This document shows positions 1 to 6,343 of a stretch of 11,582 nt of DNA, piece by piece. Position 1 is the first letter of the stretch, and each line of letters opens with the position of its first letter. Under the pieces are notes generated by a model, which worked only from the letters and a program-made list of their open reading frames with translations, did no database searches and was not told the DNA's origin. The stretch is taken from assembly GCA_039029515.1 (NCBI GenBank), contig JBCCFX010000138.1:1-11582 (forward strand), read 5' to 3'. Origin of the DNA: JBCCFX01 sp039029515 (GTDB taxonomy: Bacteria > Planctomycetota > Phycisphaerae > Phycisphaerales > SM1A02). The position numbers and the translations under genes are program-made.

Positions 1-154
1 ATGGGGCAACGACGGCACGGTGTACTTCGTGTCGAATCGTTCCGGCGTGGACAACATCTGGGGCGTGAGCACAGGCCGCGTCACGAACATCACGGGTCCT
101 GATTCGCAGATCGTTCATGTCGAGTCAGAGCCCGCGCCTTCGCAGGATCAGTGA
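1..154 (+). CDS. TolB/PD40-type beta-propeller protein, C-terminal end (partial)
   Basis: Only the last 50 residues are in the window; the frame is open from base 2 to a TGA at 152-154 and enters from beyond the left edge. The visible peptide has a DGTVYFVSNRSG segment followed by DNIW, which is the typical blade pattern of PD40/TolB-like propellers (D-G-x-x-x-F-x-S-x-R-x-G...I-W). After the blade comes a short acidic, Pro- and Gln-containing tail. In known families such propellers act in the periplasm or at the cell surface, either with the Tol-Pal system or as domains of peptidases and secreted proteins. Which of these applies cannot be decided from the tail. The next gene on the same strand is a lipoprotein, which fits an envelope-related pair. 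The family call rests on one blade only. Confidence 0.6.
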   Translation, partial: WGNDGTVYFVSNRSGVDNIWGVSTGRVTNITGPDSQIVHVESEPAPSQDQ

Positions 155-170
155 TCTCAACGGATCACTG
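149..170 (+). promoter_or_regulatory. Inverted repeat straddling the stop codon of the propeller gene
   Basis: A perfect 8-bp inverted repeat, CAGTGATC (149-156) and GATCACTG (163-170), encloses a 6-base loop. The left arm contains the TGA stop at 152-154. No T-run follows, so it is not a classical intrinsic terminator; it could be a weak terminator, an mRNA 3'-end structure or a protein site. The pairing is seen directly; any function is inferred. Confidence 0.35.
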
Positions 171-211
171 CGCCATTCCGCTGACGTGATGGATTGCGTC
201 GGCACCAAACC

Positions 212-230
212 CGATGAGCGGAGCTCATCG
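212..230 (+). promoter_or_regulatory. Hairpin just upstream of the lipoprotein ribosome-binding region
   Basis: CGATGAGC (212-219) and GCTCATCG (223-230) form a perfect 8-bp stem with a 3-base GGA loop. It ends 15 bases before the ATG at 246 and 4 bases before the GGCAGG (235-240) that could serve as ribosome-binding site. It may be a second element of a terminator region or a leader structure that affects translation of the lipoprotein. Confidence 0.35.
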
Positions 231-245
231 CTTCGGCAGGATGCC

Positions 246-1007
246 ATGACAAGTGGACAGACTATGCGCGCCAGACTTTCTCTGTTCAGTCTTCGACTGA
301 ACCTGATCGTGCTGACGGGGCTGATCGTCGCCGGGTGTCTTGCGCCGCCGGCGTACGACGATCCAACCGTCCTCGTTGCGCCGTACGACTCCAGCCAGGT
401 CTGGGCGGTCGCCCCGTTTCTGAATGAATCGGGTGTGTCCGAGGTCGACGGTGCGCACATCGCTGACATATTCGCGGACCGCATCGCCGAGACCGATGGT
501 CTCAACGTGATTGCGGTGAACCGTGTGATCAAAGCGATGCAGTATCACGACATGGCCGTCGTGGCGTCGGTAGGCGATGCTCGCCTGCTGATGAACACGC
601 TTGACGTCGACGGACTTGTGGTCGGCACGGTGAACTCGTTTGATCCGTACCAACCACCCCGCCTCGGCATGGCCGTGCAGTTGCACCAGCGTCCCGTGTT
701 CGCTCGGATGAACGAGTTGAACACCGTCACGCTGACTCGCGCCCCCACCGGGACCGCCGCGCCGGGCACATTCGGCCCGGACAATCCGGTGGCTCAGGCC
801 GCGGGTGTTTATGACGCTGCGAACCATCGCACACAGCAACTCGTGAATCTCTACGCCGCGGGACGCACGGAGCTCGACTCCGCCTACGGCTCGGACATCT
901 ATCTGGTGAATATGGATCTGTACACGCAGTTTGTGAGTTTCCGACTGCTTGCCGAGTTGCTCGACGCCGAGTGGCAACGCAATCAGCCGGTTCAAGAAGT
1001 GCCCTAG
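246..1007 (+). CDS. Lipoprotein with CsgG/TolB-N-like domain
   Basis: A 253-residue protein that begins with a lipoprotein signal peptide: a basic N-terminus, a hydrophobic core and the lipobox IVAG-Cys, with lipidated Cys31 when counted from this start. The region after the Cys (about residues 53-150) has a VWAVAPFLNESG strand, a helix ending in a GLNVI strand, a conserved-looking RVIKAM helix and a VDGLVVGTV strand. This resembles the alpha/beta fold of CsgG, LpoB, FlgT and TolB-N proteins, which are periplasmic or outer-membrane lipoproteins. I cannot tell which subfamily it is. The start at 246 is preferred because GGCAGG lies 5 bases upstream. The ATG at 264 is equally compatible with the signal peptide, and the open frame upstream to 117 would put about 50 implausible residues before the signal. 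The gene follows the propeller gene by 91 bp and may be co-transcribed with it. Confidence 0.7.
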   Translation: MTSGQTMRARLSLFSLRLNLIVLTGLIVAGCLAPPAYDDPTVLVAPYDSSQVWAVAPFLNESGVSEVDGAHIADIFADRIAETDGLNVIAVNRVIKAMQYHDMAVVASVGDARLLMNTLDVDGLVVGTVNSFDPYQPPRLGMAVQLHQRPVFARMNELNTVTLTRAPTGTAAPGTFGPDNPVAQAAGVYDAANHRTQQLVNLYAAGRTELDSAYGSDIYLVNMDLYTQFVSFRLLAELLDAEWQRNQPVQEVP

Positions 1008-1058
1008 CGCGTGCTTCGGACCATCGTGGTTCCGGGCGCTCGCGACCGAGGACCGACG

Positions 1059-1325
1059 ATGAGTCACCCCCACGCCTCGTCTCCAACCGAGTCTGCCACG
1101 GCGCCCTGCTTCCGCGTGGTTCTGCATCGCGGAACCGACCGGTGGGGTTTCTCGTGGAATCCCGGTGATGAACGTGCGCTCGTCCGTGAACTGGCCCGCC
1201 TGGCCAAGAACCCGGACGTGCCGCTTGATCACGAAGACGTACTCGTCGTGCTTCGACAGGTCGCTCAGGAGATCGATCCTGAAGACCTGGCCACCATGAC
1301 GCGGCCCGATGGCCCGTTGATGTAG
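1059..1325 (+). CDS. Conserved-looking small hypothetical protein (88 aa)
   Basis: I do not recognise the family. The protein starts with a Ser/Pro/Thr-rich stretch of about 15 residues, followed by a possible beta hairpin (FRVVLHRGTDRWGFSW). Two charged helices follow, around ERALVRELARLAKN and HEDVLVVLRQVAQEI. There is no signal peptide, membrane segment or Cys motif, so it is probably a soluble cytoplasmic protein. The start is chosen because GAGG (1048-1051) sits 7 bases before the ATG; an in-frame ATG-less extension back to 1011 reads as non-coding. It lies 51 bp after the lipoprotein gene and 86 bp before xerD on the same strand, so co-transcription is plausible. It could be a short single-domain regulator or adaptor, but nothing in the sequence proves this. 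Confidence 0.6.
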   Translation: MSHPHASSPTESATAPCFRVVLHRGTDRWGFSWNPGDERALVRELARLAKNPDVPLDHEDVLVVLRQVAQEIDPEDLATMTRPDGPLM

Positions 1326-1374
1326 TCCTTCGTCACGCTTCGCCCGATGCGAACGTGATCCGTCCCGAGGTTGC

Positions 1375-1389
1375 GGCCGTCAGACGGCC
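1375..1389 (+). promoter_or_regulatory. Palindrome in the leader of xerD
   Basis: GGCCGTC (1375-1381), one central A, GACGGCC (1383-1389): a perfect 15-base palindrome, which as RNA would fold as 5 GC-rich pairs with a 5-base loop. It ends 22 bases before the chosen xerD start. It may be a weak terminator for the 88-residue gene, a leader hairpin or an operator. If translation of xerD started at 1355 instead, this stretch would be coding. Confidence 0.3.
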
Positions 1390-1411
1390 CTTGATCGGAA
1401 GAATCAGTGCC

Positions 1412-2449
1412 ATGAGCGACAACCTGCCCATCATCGACGCCTTTCTCAGTTACCTGCTCGACGATCGACACTTCAGTCCATATACGTCGCGATGCTACGG
1501 CGTCGACCTCCGACAGTATGTGGACTACCTCGTCGAAGAGCACAACATCACCATCGATACCGCGGTCGAACAAGACGTGCTTGACCGGCATTCGAATGGA
1601 ACCGCCCCCGCTGCCAACGGCACACCCAACGGTGTGGCCGGCACCGTCGGCCCGGTGACCATCACGAACGCCATGCTCACCGTCAACGTCGATCAGATTC
1701 GCGGCTTCCTCACGCATCTGGAAGACTTCCAGTACTCGGCGGCGACGATGGCGCGCAAGATCGCGACCCTGCGATCGTTCCACCGGTGGCTAGAGAAGCA
1801 GAGCTTGATCGAGTCGAACCCGATGACCCTCATCCGGACGCCTCGACAGAACAAGCGTCTGCCCAAGGCCATTGACGTGCAACAGGTCGAACGCCTGCTT
1901 GCCGCACCGGATGACACCGATCTGCTCGGCGCCCGTGACCGCGCGATTCTGGAAACACTCTATTCCACGGGTATTCGCGTCAGCGAACTCGTTGGTATCA
2001 ACCTCGGCGATCTCGATCTGCAGAGCCAGACGCTGATCGTCCGCGGGAAGGGCCGCAAGGAACGACTCGTGCCGCTCGGCTCGCACGCGATCCGCGCCCT
2101 CGCACACTACATCGAGATGCTTCGCACGCAGAACGAACGTGCCGGTATCACCATCGATCGCACCTGCCCGTTGTTCATCAACAAGCACGGCGGTCGCCTG
2201 TCGACCCGATCGGTGCGTCGAAAGGTGAGCAAGTACCTCGTGCAGGCCGGTCTCGATCCGGATATCAGCCCGCACACGCTGCGTCACAGCTTCGCCACGC
2301 ACCTGCTCGACAACGGCGCCGATCTGCGCTCCGTGCAGGAACTGCTTGGTCATCAGTCGCTGTCGACGACGCAGGTCTATACGCATCTGTCCACGCAGCG
2401 CATGCGTGACGCGTATGACCAGGCGCACCCGCGAGCCGAAGCCGGCTGA
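1412..2449 (+). CDS. xerD: Site-specific tyrosine recombinase, XerD type
   Basis: A cytoplasmic tyrosine recombinase of 345 residues. In the known Xer system such a protein, usually with XerC, resolves chromosome dimers at dif during division. The N-terminal SAM-like core-binding domain spans about residues 5-135 and the catalytic domain about 150-340. The full catalytic set is visible: Arg189 (STGIRVSELVG), Lys213 (GKGRKERLVPLG), His288 and Arg291 (SPHTLRHSFATH), His314 (LLGHQSLSTTQ) and the nucleophile Tyr323 (VYTH). The ending DQAHPRA matches the XerD-style tail. It is longer than the roughly 300-residue norm because of an Ala/Asn/Gly/Thr-rich insertion at about residues 52-90 inside the N-terminal domain. 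The start is set by GGAAGA 9 bases upstream and by homology; an ATG at 1355 would add 19 residues. XerC cannot be fully excluded. Confidence 0.92.
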   Translation: MSDNLPIIDAFLSYLLDDRHFSPYTSRCYGVDLRQYVDYLVEEHNITIDTAVEQDVLDRHSNGTAPAANGTPNGVAGTVGPVTITNAMLTVNVDQIRGFLTHLEDFQYSAATMARKIATLRSFHRWLEKQSLIESNPMTLIRTPRQNKRLPKAIDVQQVERLLAAPDDTDLLGARDRAILETLYSTGIRVSELVGINLGDLDLQSQTLIVRGKGRKERLVPLGSHAIRALAHYIEMLRTQNERAGITIDRTCPLFINKHGGRLSTRSVRRKVSKYLVQAGLDPDISPHTLRHSFATHLLDNGADLRSVQELLGHQSLSTTQVYTHLSTQRMRDAYDQAHPRAEAG

Positions 2450-2473
2450 TTCGCGACATCACACCTTCACACG

Positions 2474-2511
2474 AACGCGGGGCGTCACGGTGGGCACGCC
2501 CCGCGTTTGCA
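2474..2511 (+). terminator. Intrinsic terminator after xerD, shared with the convergent kinase gene
   Basis: A perfect 12-bp stem (2474-2485 pairing with 2496-2507, core CGCGGGGCG/CGCCCCGCG) with a 10-base loop. It is followed on the + strand by TTTGCATTT, a modest T-rich tail. It lies 25 bp after the xerD stop and about 50 bp beyond the stop of the convergent histidine kinase. On the - strand the tail is less T-rich (TTCGTGT), so termination is probably better for xerD, but the stem can serve both directions. Confidence 0.8.
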
Positions 2512-2561
2512 TTTAACCATCGAACATCATGACGAGAGACGCATCGCGTGCCGACGACGGT

Positions 2562-5500
2562 TCACGCGGCGTCTTGCCGGCCCTGCATCGCCCAGTTCGC
2601 ACATGTGGCGATAAGGACGCCGGCGTCGATCGGCTTCGACAAGTAGTCGCTGCATCCTGCATCAAGGCACCTCGCCCGATCGCCGGTCATGGCGTGCGCC
2701 GTGAGCGCAATCACCGGGAGCATTGACCCGCGGGCACGGAGTTCGCGCGTCGCGTCATAGCCGTCAAGCACGGGCATCTGCATATCCATCAACACCACGT
2801 CGAATGCGTGTTCAGCCTCATCAATCGCGCGTAGTGCATCTTCGCCATTCTCAACGACATGCACCTGCGCTCCAGCGCGCTGCAGATGGAATGAGATCAG
2901 GCGCTGGTTATCCGGGCCATCCTCAGCGAGCAGAATGCGCACTGTACCCAGGCTCTGCATCAATTGACGGTCGCGTGACGCAGCGCTTCGGTTGAGCTCC
3001 GCAATGAGGTCACGAGCATCATCTTCATCCTGCACCCACACGACGTCGTCCAGCGCACCGGTTGCGATCGTCACCGTGAACGTGCTGCCGGCTTCAGACG
3101 CTGACGTCACGGTCAGAGAACCACCAAGCATTTCGGACAGTCGACGCGAAATCTGGAGCCCGAGTCCGGTCCCGCCGAAATTGCGGGTCGTGGACGTATC
3201 CGCCTGGACGAATGCCTCAAACACACGTGCGAGCTGCTCGTCGTTCATGCCGATGCCGGTATCGATGACATCGACCTTCAACTGCTGCGCGTCACGATCG
3301 CATCCGACGCGAACCGTGACCGAACCGACCTCGGTGAACTTCACCGCGTTCCCGATGATGTTTGTCAGGATCTGCCGGAACCGAACCGGATCCGTGCGGA
3401 TGCTGGCCGGGACCGGCGAGCTGAGTTCGGTCCGCAATTCGATGCCTTTGCCTTCGGCGCGAACGCTCATCAGTGACACGACATCATCGATGATCTGCAC
3501 GGGCGATGCGCTGATCGACTCGACGTCCATCTTCCCCGCTTCGATCTTCGACACATCGAGAATGTCATTGATGATCGAGAGCAGATGCTCACCGTTTCGG
3601 CGGATGGTTCGAATCGACTCCAGGCGCTGCACGTCGGATTGAACCTGCGCATCGGTCGTGTCGAGCAGATCTGCATACCCGAGAATTGCGGTCATCGGCG
3701 TCCGAATCTCGTGACTCATGTTCGCGAGGAATTCACTCTTGGCTCGTGTCGCCGATTCAAGGTCGTGCATCGCGTCAAGGAGTTCCTGCTGCGTGCGTTT
3801 GAGCGCGTGAATATCACTGATCGAGCCGCCCATGCGCTCGGCTTCGCCCGTGGCACCCCAGATCGCGAGCCCGCGCGCCCGGAACCATCGATAGCTTCCA
3901 TCCTTGCACCGCATACGGTGTTCAACGTCAAACGGCTTTCGGTATTCGAGGTGCGACTTGAGTCGACTGATGACGATCTCACGATCATCGGGATGCAACA
4001 GACCACTCCACGTGTCGATGTGAGGTTCGAGATCGATCACGTCATACCCGAGCAACTCGGCAAAGCGTCGTGCGAACCACACGTGGCCATTTCGCGGATC
4101 GTAGTCCCACAGACCATCGGAGGAACCGCCGACACAACGCTCGAATCGTTCTTCGGACTCGCGCAAGGCGCGCTCAATCTGGACACGGTCATCGATGTCG
4201 ATGTGCTGGCCGATCATGCGAATCGGCCGCCCATCCGCATCACGTTCCACAACGCGCCCGGTACTCTGAATCCAGCGATAACTACCATCCTTGCAGCGGA
4301 GCCGGAAGGTCACATGAAACGGATGATCGCCTTCACTGTGTGATGACTCAACGGCCCACCACGTCTGTTCGACATCGCTCCCGTGCAGTCGTTCCATGAA
4401 CCACTCGACGCCAACCGGTTCGGTCATCGGCTCTTCGCCGAGCATGCGCATGTATTGTTCGTTGCTGACAAGTGTGTTCGCGGGGATGTTCCAGTCCCAG
4501 ATGCCGGCATCCGCGGAATCGATGGCAAGCTTCAATCGCTGCTCGTTCTTGACCTGATCCGTGATGTCCGAGGCGATCGCAACCAATCGATCGTACTGAC
4601 CACTTGGTCCGCGCAGCGGCACTTTATCCGTTCGAATGATGCGGCGCTCACCGTCGCCGGTTTCGTACGGCTCTACGATGTTGAGCTTCGGCGTCTCGCT
4701 GTGAATGACTTCCTGATCATCCTGGAGGTACTTCTTTGCGTCGTCGGCCGGGAAGAATTCCTCGGTCTTGCGCCCACGGATGTCGTCCACCGTGACGCCG
4801 ATCGTCTCCGCCGCCGCGCGATTGGCGCGCAGGATGGTGTTCTCATCGTCCTTGTAGTACACGAAAGCAGGAATGGCATCGAGAATCGACTGGACTTCGA
4901 GTCGTTGCTGGCTGAGTTCGCGCTGTGTCACTTCGGCCTGCACCATTGCTTCGCGTAGCGCTTTCTCTGTCACCTTCGCCGCGTGAATGTCAATGTGAAC
5001 GCCGACCATACGAGTCGGCTTGCCATCAGCATCACGTTCGATGACGTGACCGACATCGAGAATCCACTTCTGTTCGCCTGATTTTGTGCGCACTCGGTGC
5101 TCACATTGGTACACCTCCGTCTCGCCATCGAGGTGCCGTTTGATCTCGGCGTACGCGCGGGCCAGTTCATCCGGTTCGCAGAGTGACTCCCAGGTCGAGA
5201 CGTGCATCGGCAGTTCACGTGGCTCATATCCGAGCATCGTGTAGAACGTATCACTGAAGAACGTCTCGCCCGTCTCGATATTCCAGTCCCAGAACCCTTC
5301 GTTGGCGGCTCGCATCGCAAGTTCGACGATCTTCTCGCTTTCTTTCAGCGCGGTGGCCTTCTCCTCGGCGTCACGACGGAGTTCCTTCTCGTCCTCCTGA
5401 AGTCGCTGCGCCACGAGGGTCGCGTCGCGAGCATTGCTGAGGGAGGAACCAACGCGTCGAATCGCGGGTTCGAAGACGAAGAGCACTTCGAATACGGCCA

Positions 5501-6107
5501 CGATCAAGGTGAGGATCGCAAGCAAGATAAGCTGGTTGCCGACGCTGACCTGATCATGGTGCGCAATCTGCTGGTGCAGGCCAACGATCTTATCCATGCG
5601 CCCGAGGAACTCACGTTCAGCCTTGGCAATGCTCTGCACCGCGGCATGCCGCGATGCCAGGTCATCAGGACGGGACAAGATCAATGCACGAGCGCTCACG
5701 TCGAATTGGTTGAAGACTGGCGTCAGCTCTTCATATTGCTGTCGCAATTGATGAGAAAGCTCATCTTCAGCCGGCGTTGATCGCACGGCGCGGTTCAGGC
5801 TCTCATGCGATGATCGCCAGAGTTTCATGGACTCGATGAATTCTCGCCGTGCATCGCGCATCGAATCCGCGTTGGTTTCGATCGAGTCTGGCGCCAGCCG
5901 AAATGCATTTTTGGCGAGTCGCTGGCTCAGCATGCGCTGACGACCCGCCATGTTGATCGTGGCCGGGTGCTCGCTGTATTTGACATTCTCTTGATGCAGC
6001 AGAATGCCGGCGATCACCGCCAGCCCGACGATCATGCCGAGGCCCATGAGATACCGGACGCGAAGTGATCGCGTACTCATCGAAGCGCTGGCGGCGGGAT
6101 CGTGCAT
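2562..6107 (-). CDS. Membrane-bound hybrid histidine kinase with PilJ/NarX-like sensor, four PAS domains and receiver
   Basis: An 1181-residue sensor kinase of the inner membrane. Order: TM1 about 18-37; a helical sensor bundle about 40-190 carrying the PilJ/NarX-like motif INMAGRQRMLSQRLAK (51-66); TM2 about 193-212; coiled coil about 225-262. Four PAS/PAC units follow at about 263-378, 401-520, 522-640 and 650-770. HisKA has the phospho-acceptor His799 in NMSHEIRTPM. HATPase_c has Asn916/Asn920 (N box), DTGIGM from Asp949 and GGTGLGL at 978-984. The receiver spans about 1056-1170 with Asp1063, phospho-Asp1108 (LMDMQMP), Thr1136 and Lys1158. All catalytic residues are intact, so phosphotransfer from His799 to Asp1108 is expected. 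No HAMP domain is evident between TM2 and the PAS array, and there is no Hpt domain or separate response regulator nearby, so the output partner is elsewhere. The ATG at 6107 is used; the ATG at 6080 (MSTRSLRVRY) is an alternative without a clear ribosome site. The ligand is unknown. Confidence 0.93.
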   Translation of the reverse strand: MHDPAASASMSTRSLRVRYLMGLGMIVGLAVIAGILLHQENVKYSEHPATINMAGRQRMLSQRLAKNAFRLAPDSIETNADSMRDARREFIESMKLWRSSHESLNRAVRSTPAEDELSHQLRQQYEELTPVFNQFDVSARALILSRPDDLASRHAAVQSIAKAEREFLGRMDKIVGLHQQIAHHDQVSVGNQLILLAILTLIVAVFEVLFVFEPAIRRVGSSLSNARDATLVAQRLQEDEKELRRDAEEKATALKESEKIVELAMRAANEGFWDWNIETGETFFSDTFYTMLGYEPRELPMHVSTWESLCEPDELARAYAEIKRHLDGETEVYQCEHRVRTKSGEQKWILDVGHVIERDADGKPTRMVGVHIDIHAAKVTEKALREAMVQAEVTQRELSQQRLEVQSILDAIPAFVYYKDDENTILRANRAAAETIGVTVDDIRGRKTEEFFPADDAKKYLQDDQEVIHSETPKLNIVEPYETGDGERRIIRTDKVPLRGPSGQYDRLVAIASDITDQVKNEQRLKLAIDSADAGIWDWNIPANTLVSNEQYMRMLGEEPMTEPVGVEWFMERLHGSDVEQTWWAVESSHSEGDHPFHVTFRLRCKDGSYRWIQSTGRVVERDADGRPIRMIGQHIDIDDRVQIERALRESEERFERCVGGSSDGLWDYDPRNGHVWFARRFAELLGYDVIDLEPHIDTWSGLLHPDDREIVISRLKSHLEYRKPFDVEHRMRCKDGSYRWFRARGLAIWGATGEAERMGGSISDIHALKRTQQELLDAMHDLESATRAKSEFLANMSHEIRTPMTAILGYADLLDTTDAQVQSDVQRLESIRTIRRNGEHLLSIINDILDVSKIEAGKMDVESISASPVQIIDDVVSLMSVRAEGKGIELRTELSSPVPASIRTDPVRFRQILTNIIGNAVKFTEVGSVTVRVGCDRDAQQLKVDVIDTGIGMNDEQLARVFEAFVQADTSTTRNFGGTGLGLQISRRLSEMLGGSLTVTSASEAGSTFTVTIATGALDDVVWVQDEDDARDLIAELNRSAASRDRQLMQSLGTVRILLAEDGPDNQRLISFHLQRAGAQVHVVENGEDALRAIDEAEHAFDVVLMDMQMPVLDGYDATRELRARGSMLPVIALTAHAMTGDRARCLDAGCSDYLSKPIDAGVLIATCANWAMQGRQDAA

Positions 6108-6117
6108 GCCCTGGATC

Positions 6118-6173
6118 CACTCTTCTCATTCCAGCGCAAAAACGGCATCGCGAGGCCGACGCTGGTAAGAGTG
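6118..6173 (-). promoter_or_regulatory. Candidate structured leader of the hybrid kinase gene
   Basis: Three nested complementary segments can stack into one arm. They are CACTCTT 6118-6124 with AAGAGTG 6167-6173, CCAGCG 6131-6136 with CGCTGG 6160-6165, and CGGC 6143-6146 with GCCG 6155-6158, giving 17 pairs over 56 bases. The internal loops are strongly asymmetric (6 and 6 bases on one side, 1 and 1 on the other). The element begins 11 bases upstream of the kinase start. On the kinase's transcript strand the inner stem is followed by five T's, and the outer arm contains the purine-rich AAGAG near the start codon. It could act as a cis-regulatory leader or attenuator. The pairing is seen; the role is inferred. 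Confidence 0.4.
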
Positions 6174-6239
6174 CATATCGTCGCGCGCCAGCATTGGCAT
6201 CAGGCGCTCATCACAGGATCGACAATCCGTGTATCGCGA

Positions 6240-6265
6240 GTTCGGTCTGCCCGGCGCAACCGAAC
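6240..6265. promoter_or_regulatory. Strong inverted repeat in the divergent spacer
   Basis: GTTCGGT 6240-6246 pairs with ACCGAAC 6259-6265, and TGC 6248-6250 pairs with GCA 6256-6258. The result is a 10-bp stem with a single bulged C (6247) and a 5-base loop. It is immediately followed by the perfect palindrome GCATCGATGC (6266-6275). No T-run flanks it on either strand, so it is more likely a protein-binding site or RNA structure than a terminator. It lies about 30 bp upstream of a TATAAT box. Confidence 0.4.
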
Positions 6266-6297
6266 GCATCGATGCCATCGAATGGATTCACGCGCCC

Positions 6298-6303
6298 TAT
6301 AAT
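6298..6303 (+). promoter_or_regulatory. Perfect -10 box (TATAAT) for the 61-residue gene
   Basis: A consensus TATAAT in GC-rich surroundings, 40 bases before the ATG at 6344, which would give a leader of roughly 30 bases. No good -35 hexamer is seen at 16-18 bp spacing (the bases there read near CCATCG). The promoter may therefore rely on an activator, possibly acting through the palindrome at 6266-6275, which occupies the -35-proximal region. Confidence 0.45.
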
Positions 6304-6343
6304 CCGAGACGGATCCGCACGACCGCAAACCGGAGACCGTCGC

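Noticed and set aside
225..1232. Long - strand open frame (335 codons) opposite the lipoprotein and the 88-residue gene
   Set aside because: Its translation is rich in Arg, His and Gly without any domain, and it runs through two better supported + strand genes. It is an antisense frame kept open by high GC.
1412..2449. Integrase of a mobile element rather than a housekeeping Xer
   Set aside because: No attachment-site repeats, tRNA or phage/transposon genes are nearby. The sequence follows XerD to its HPRA tail, and the neighbours are chromosomal genes.
3585..4343. + strand open frame of 252 codons inside the hybrid kinase gene
   Set aside because: It lies opposite well-defined PAS and HisKA sequence, has no domain and no ribosome site; a codon-bias shadow.
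6108..6343. tRNA or known small RNA in the divergent spacer
   Set aside because: No cloverleaf, T-loop consensus (GGTTCRA) or CCA-adjacent acceptor stem can be laid over the inverted repeats.
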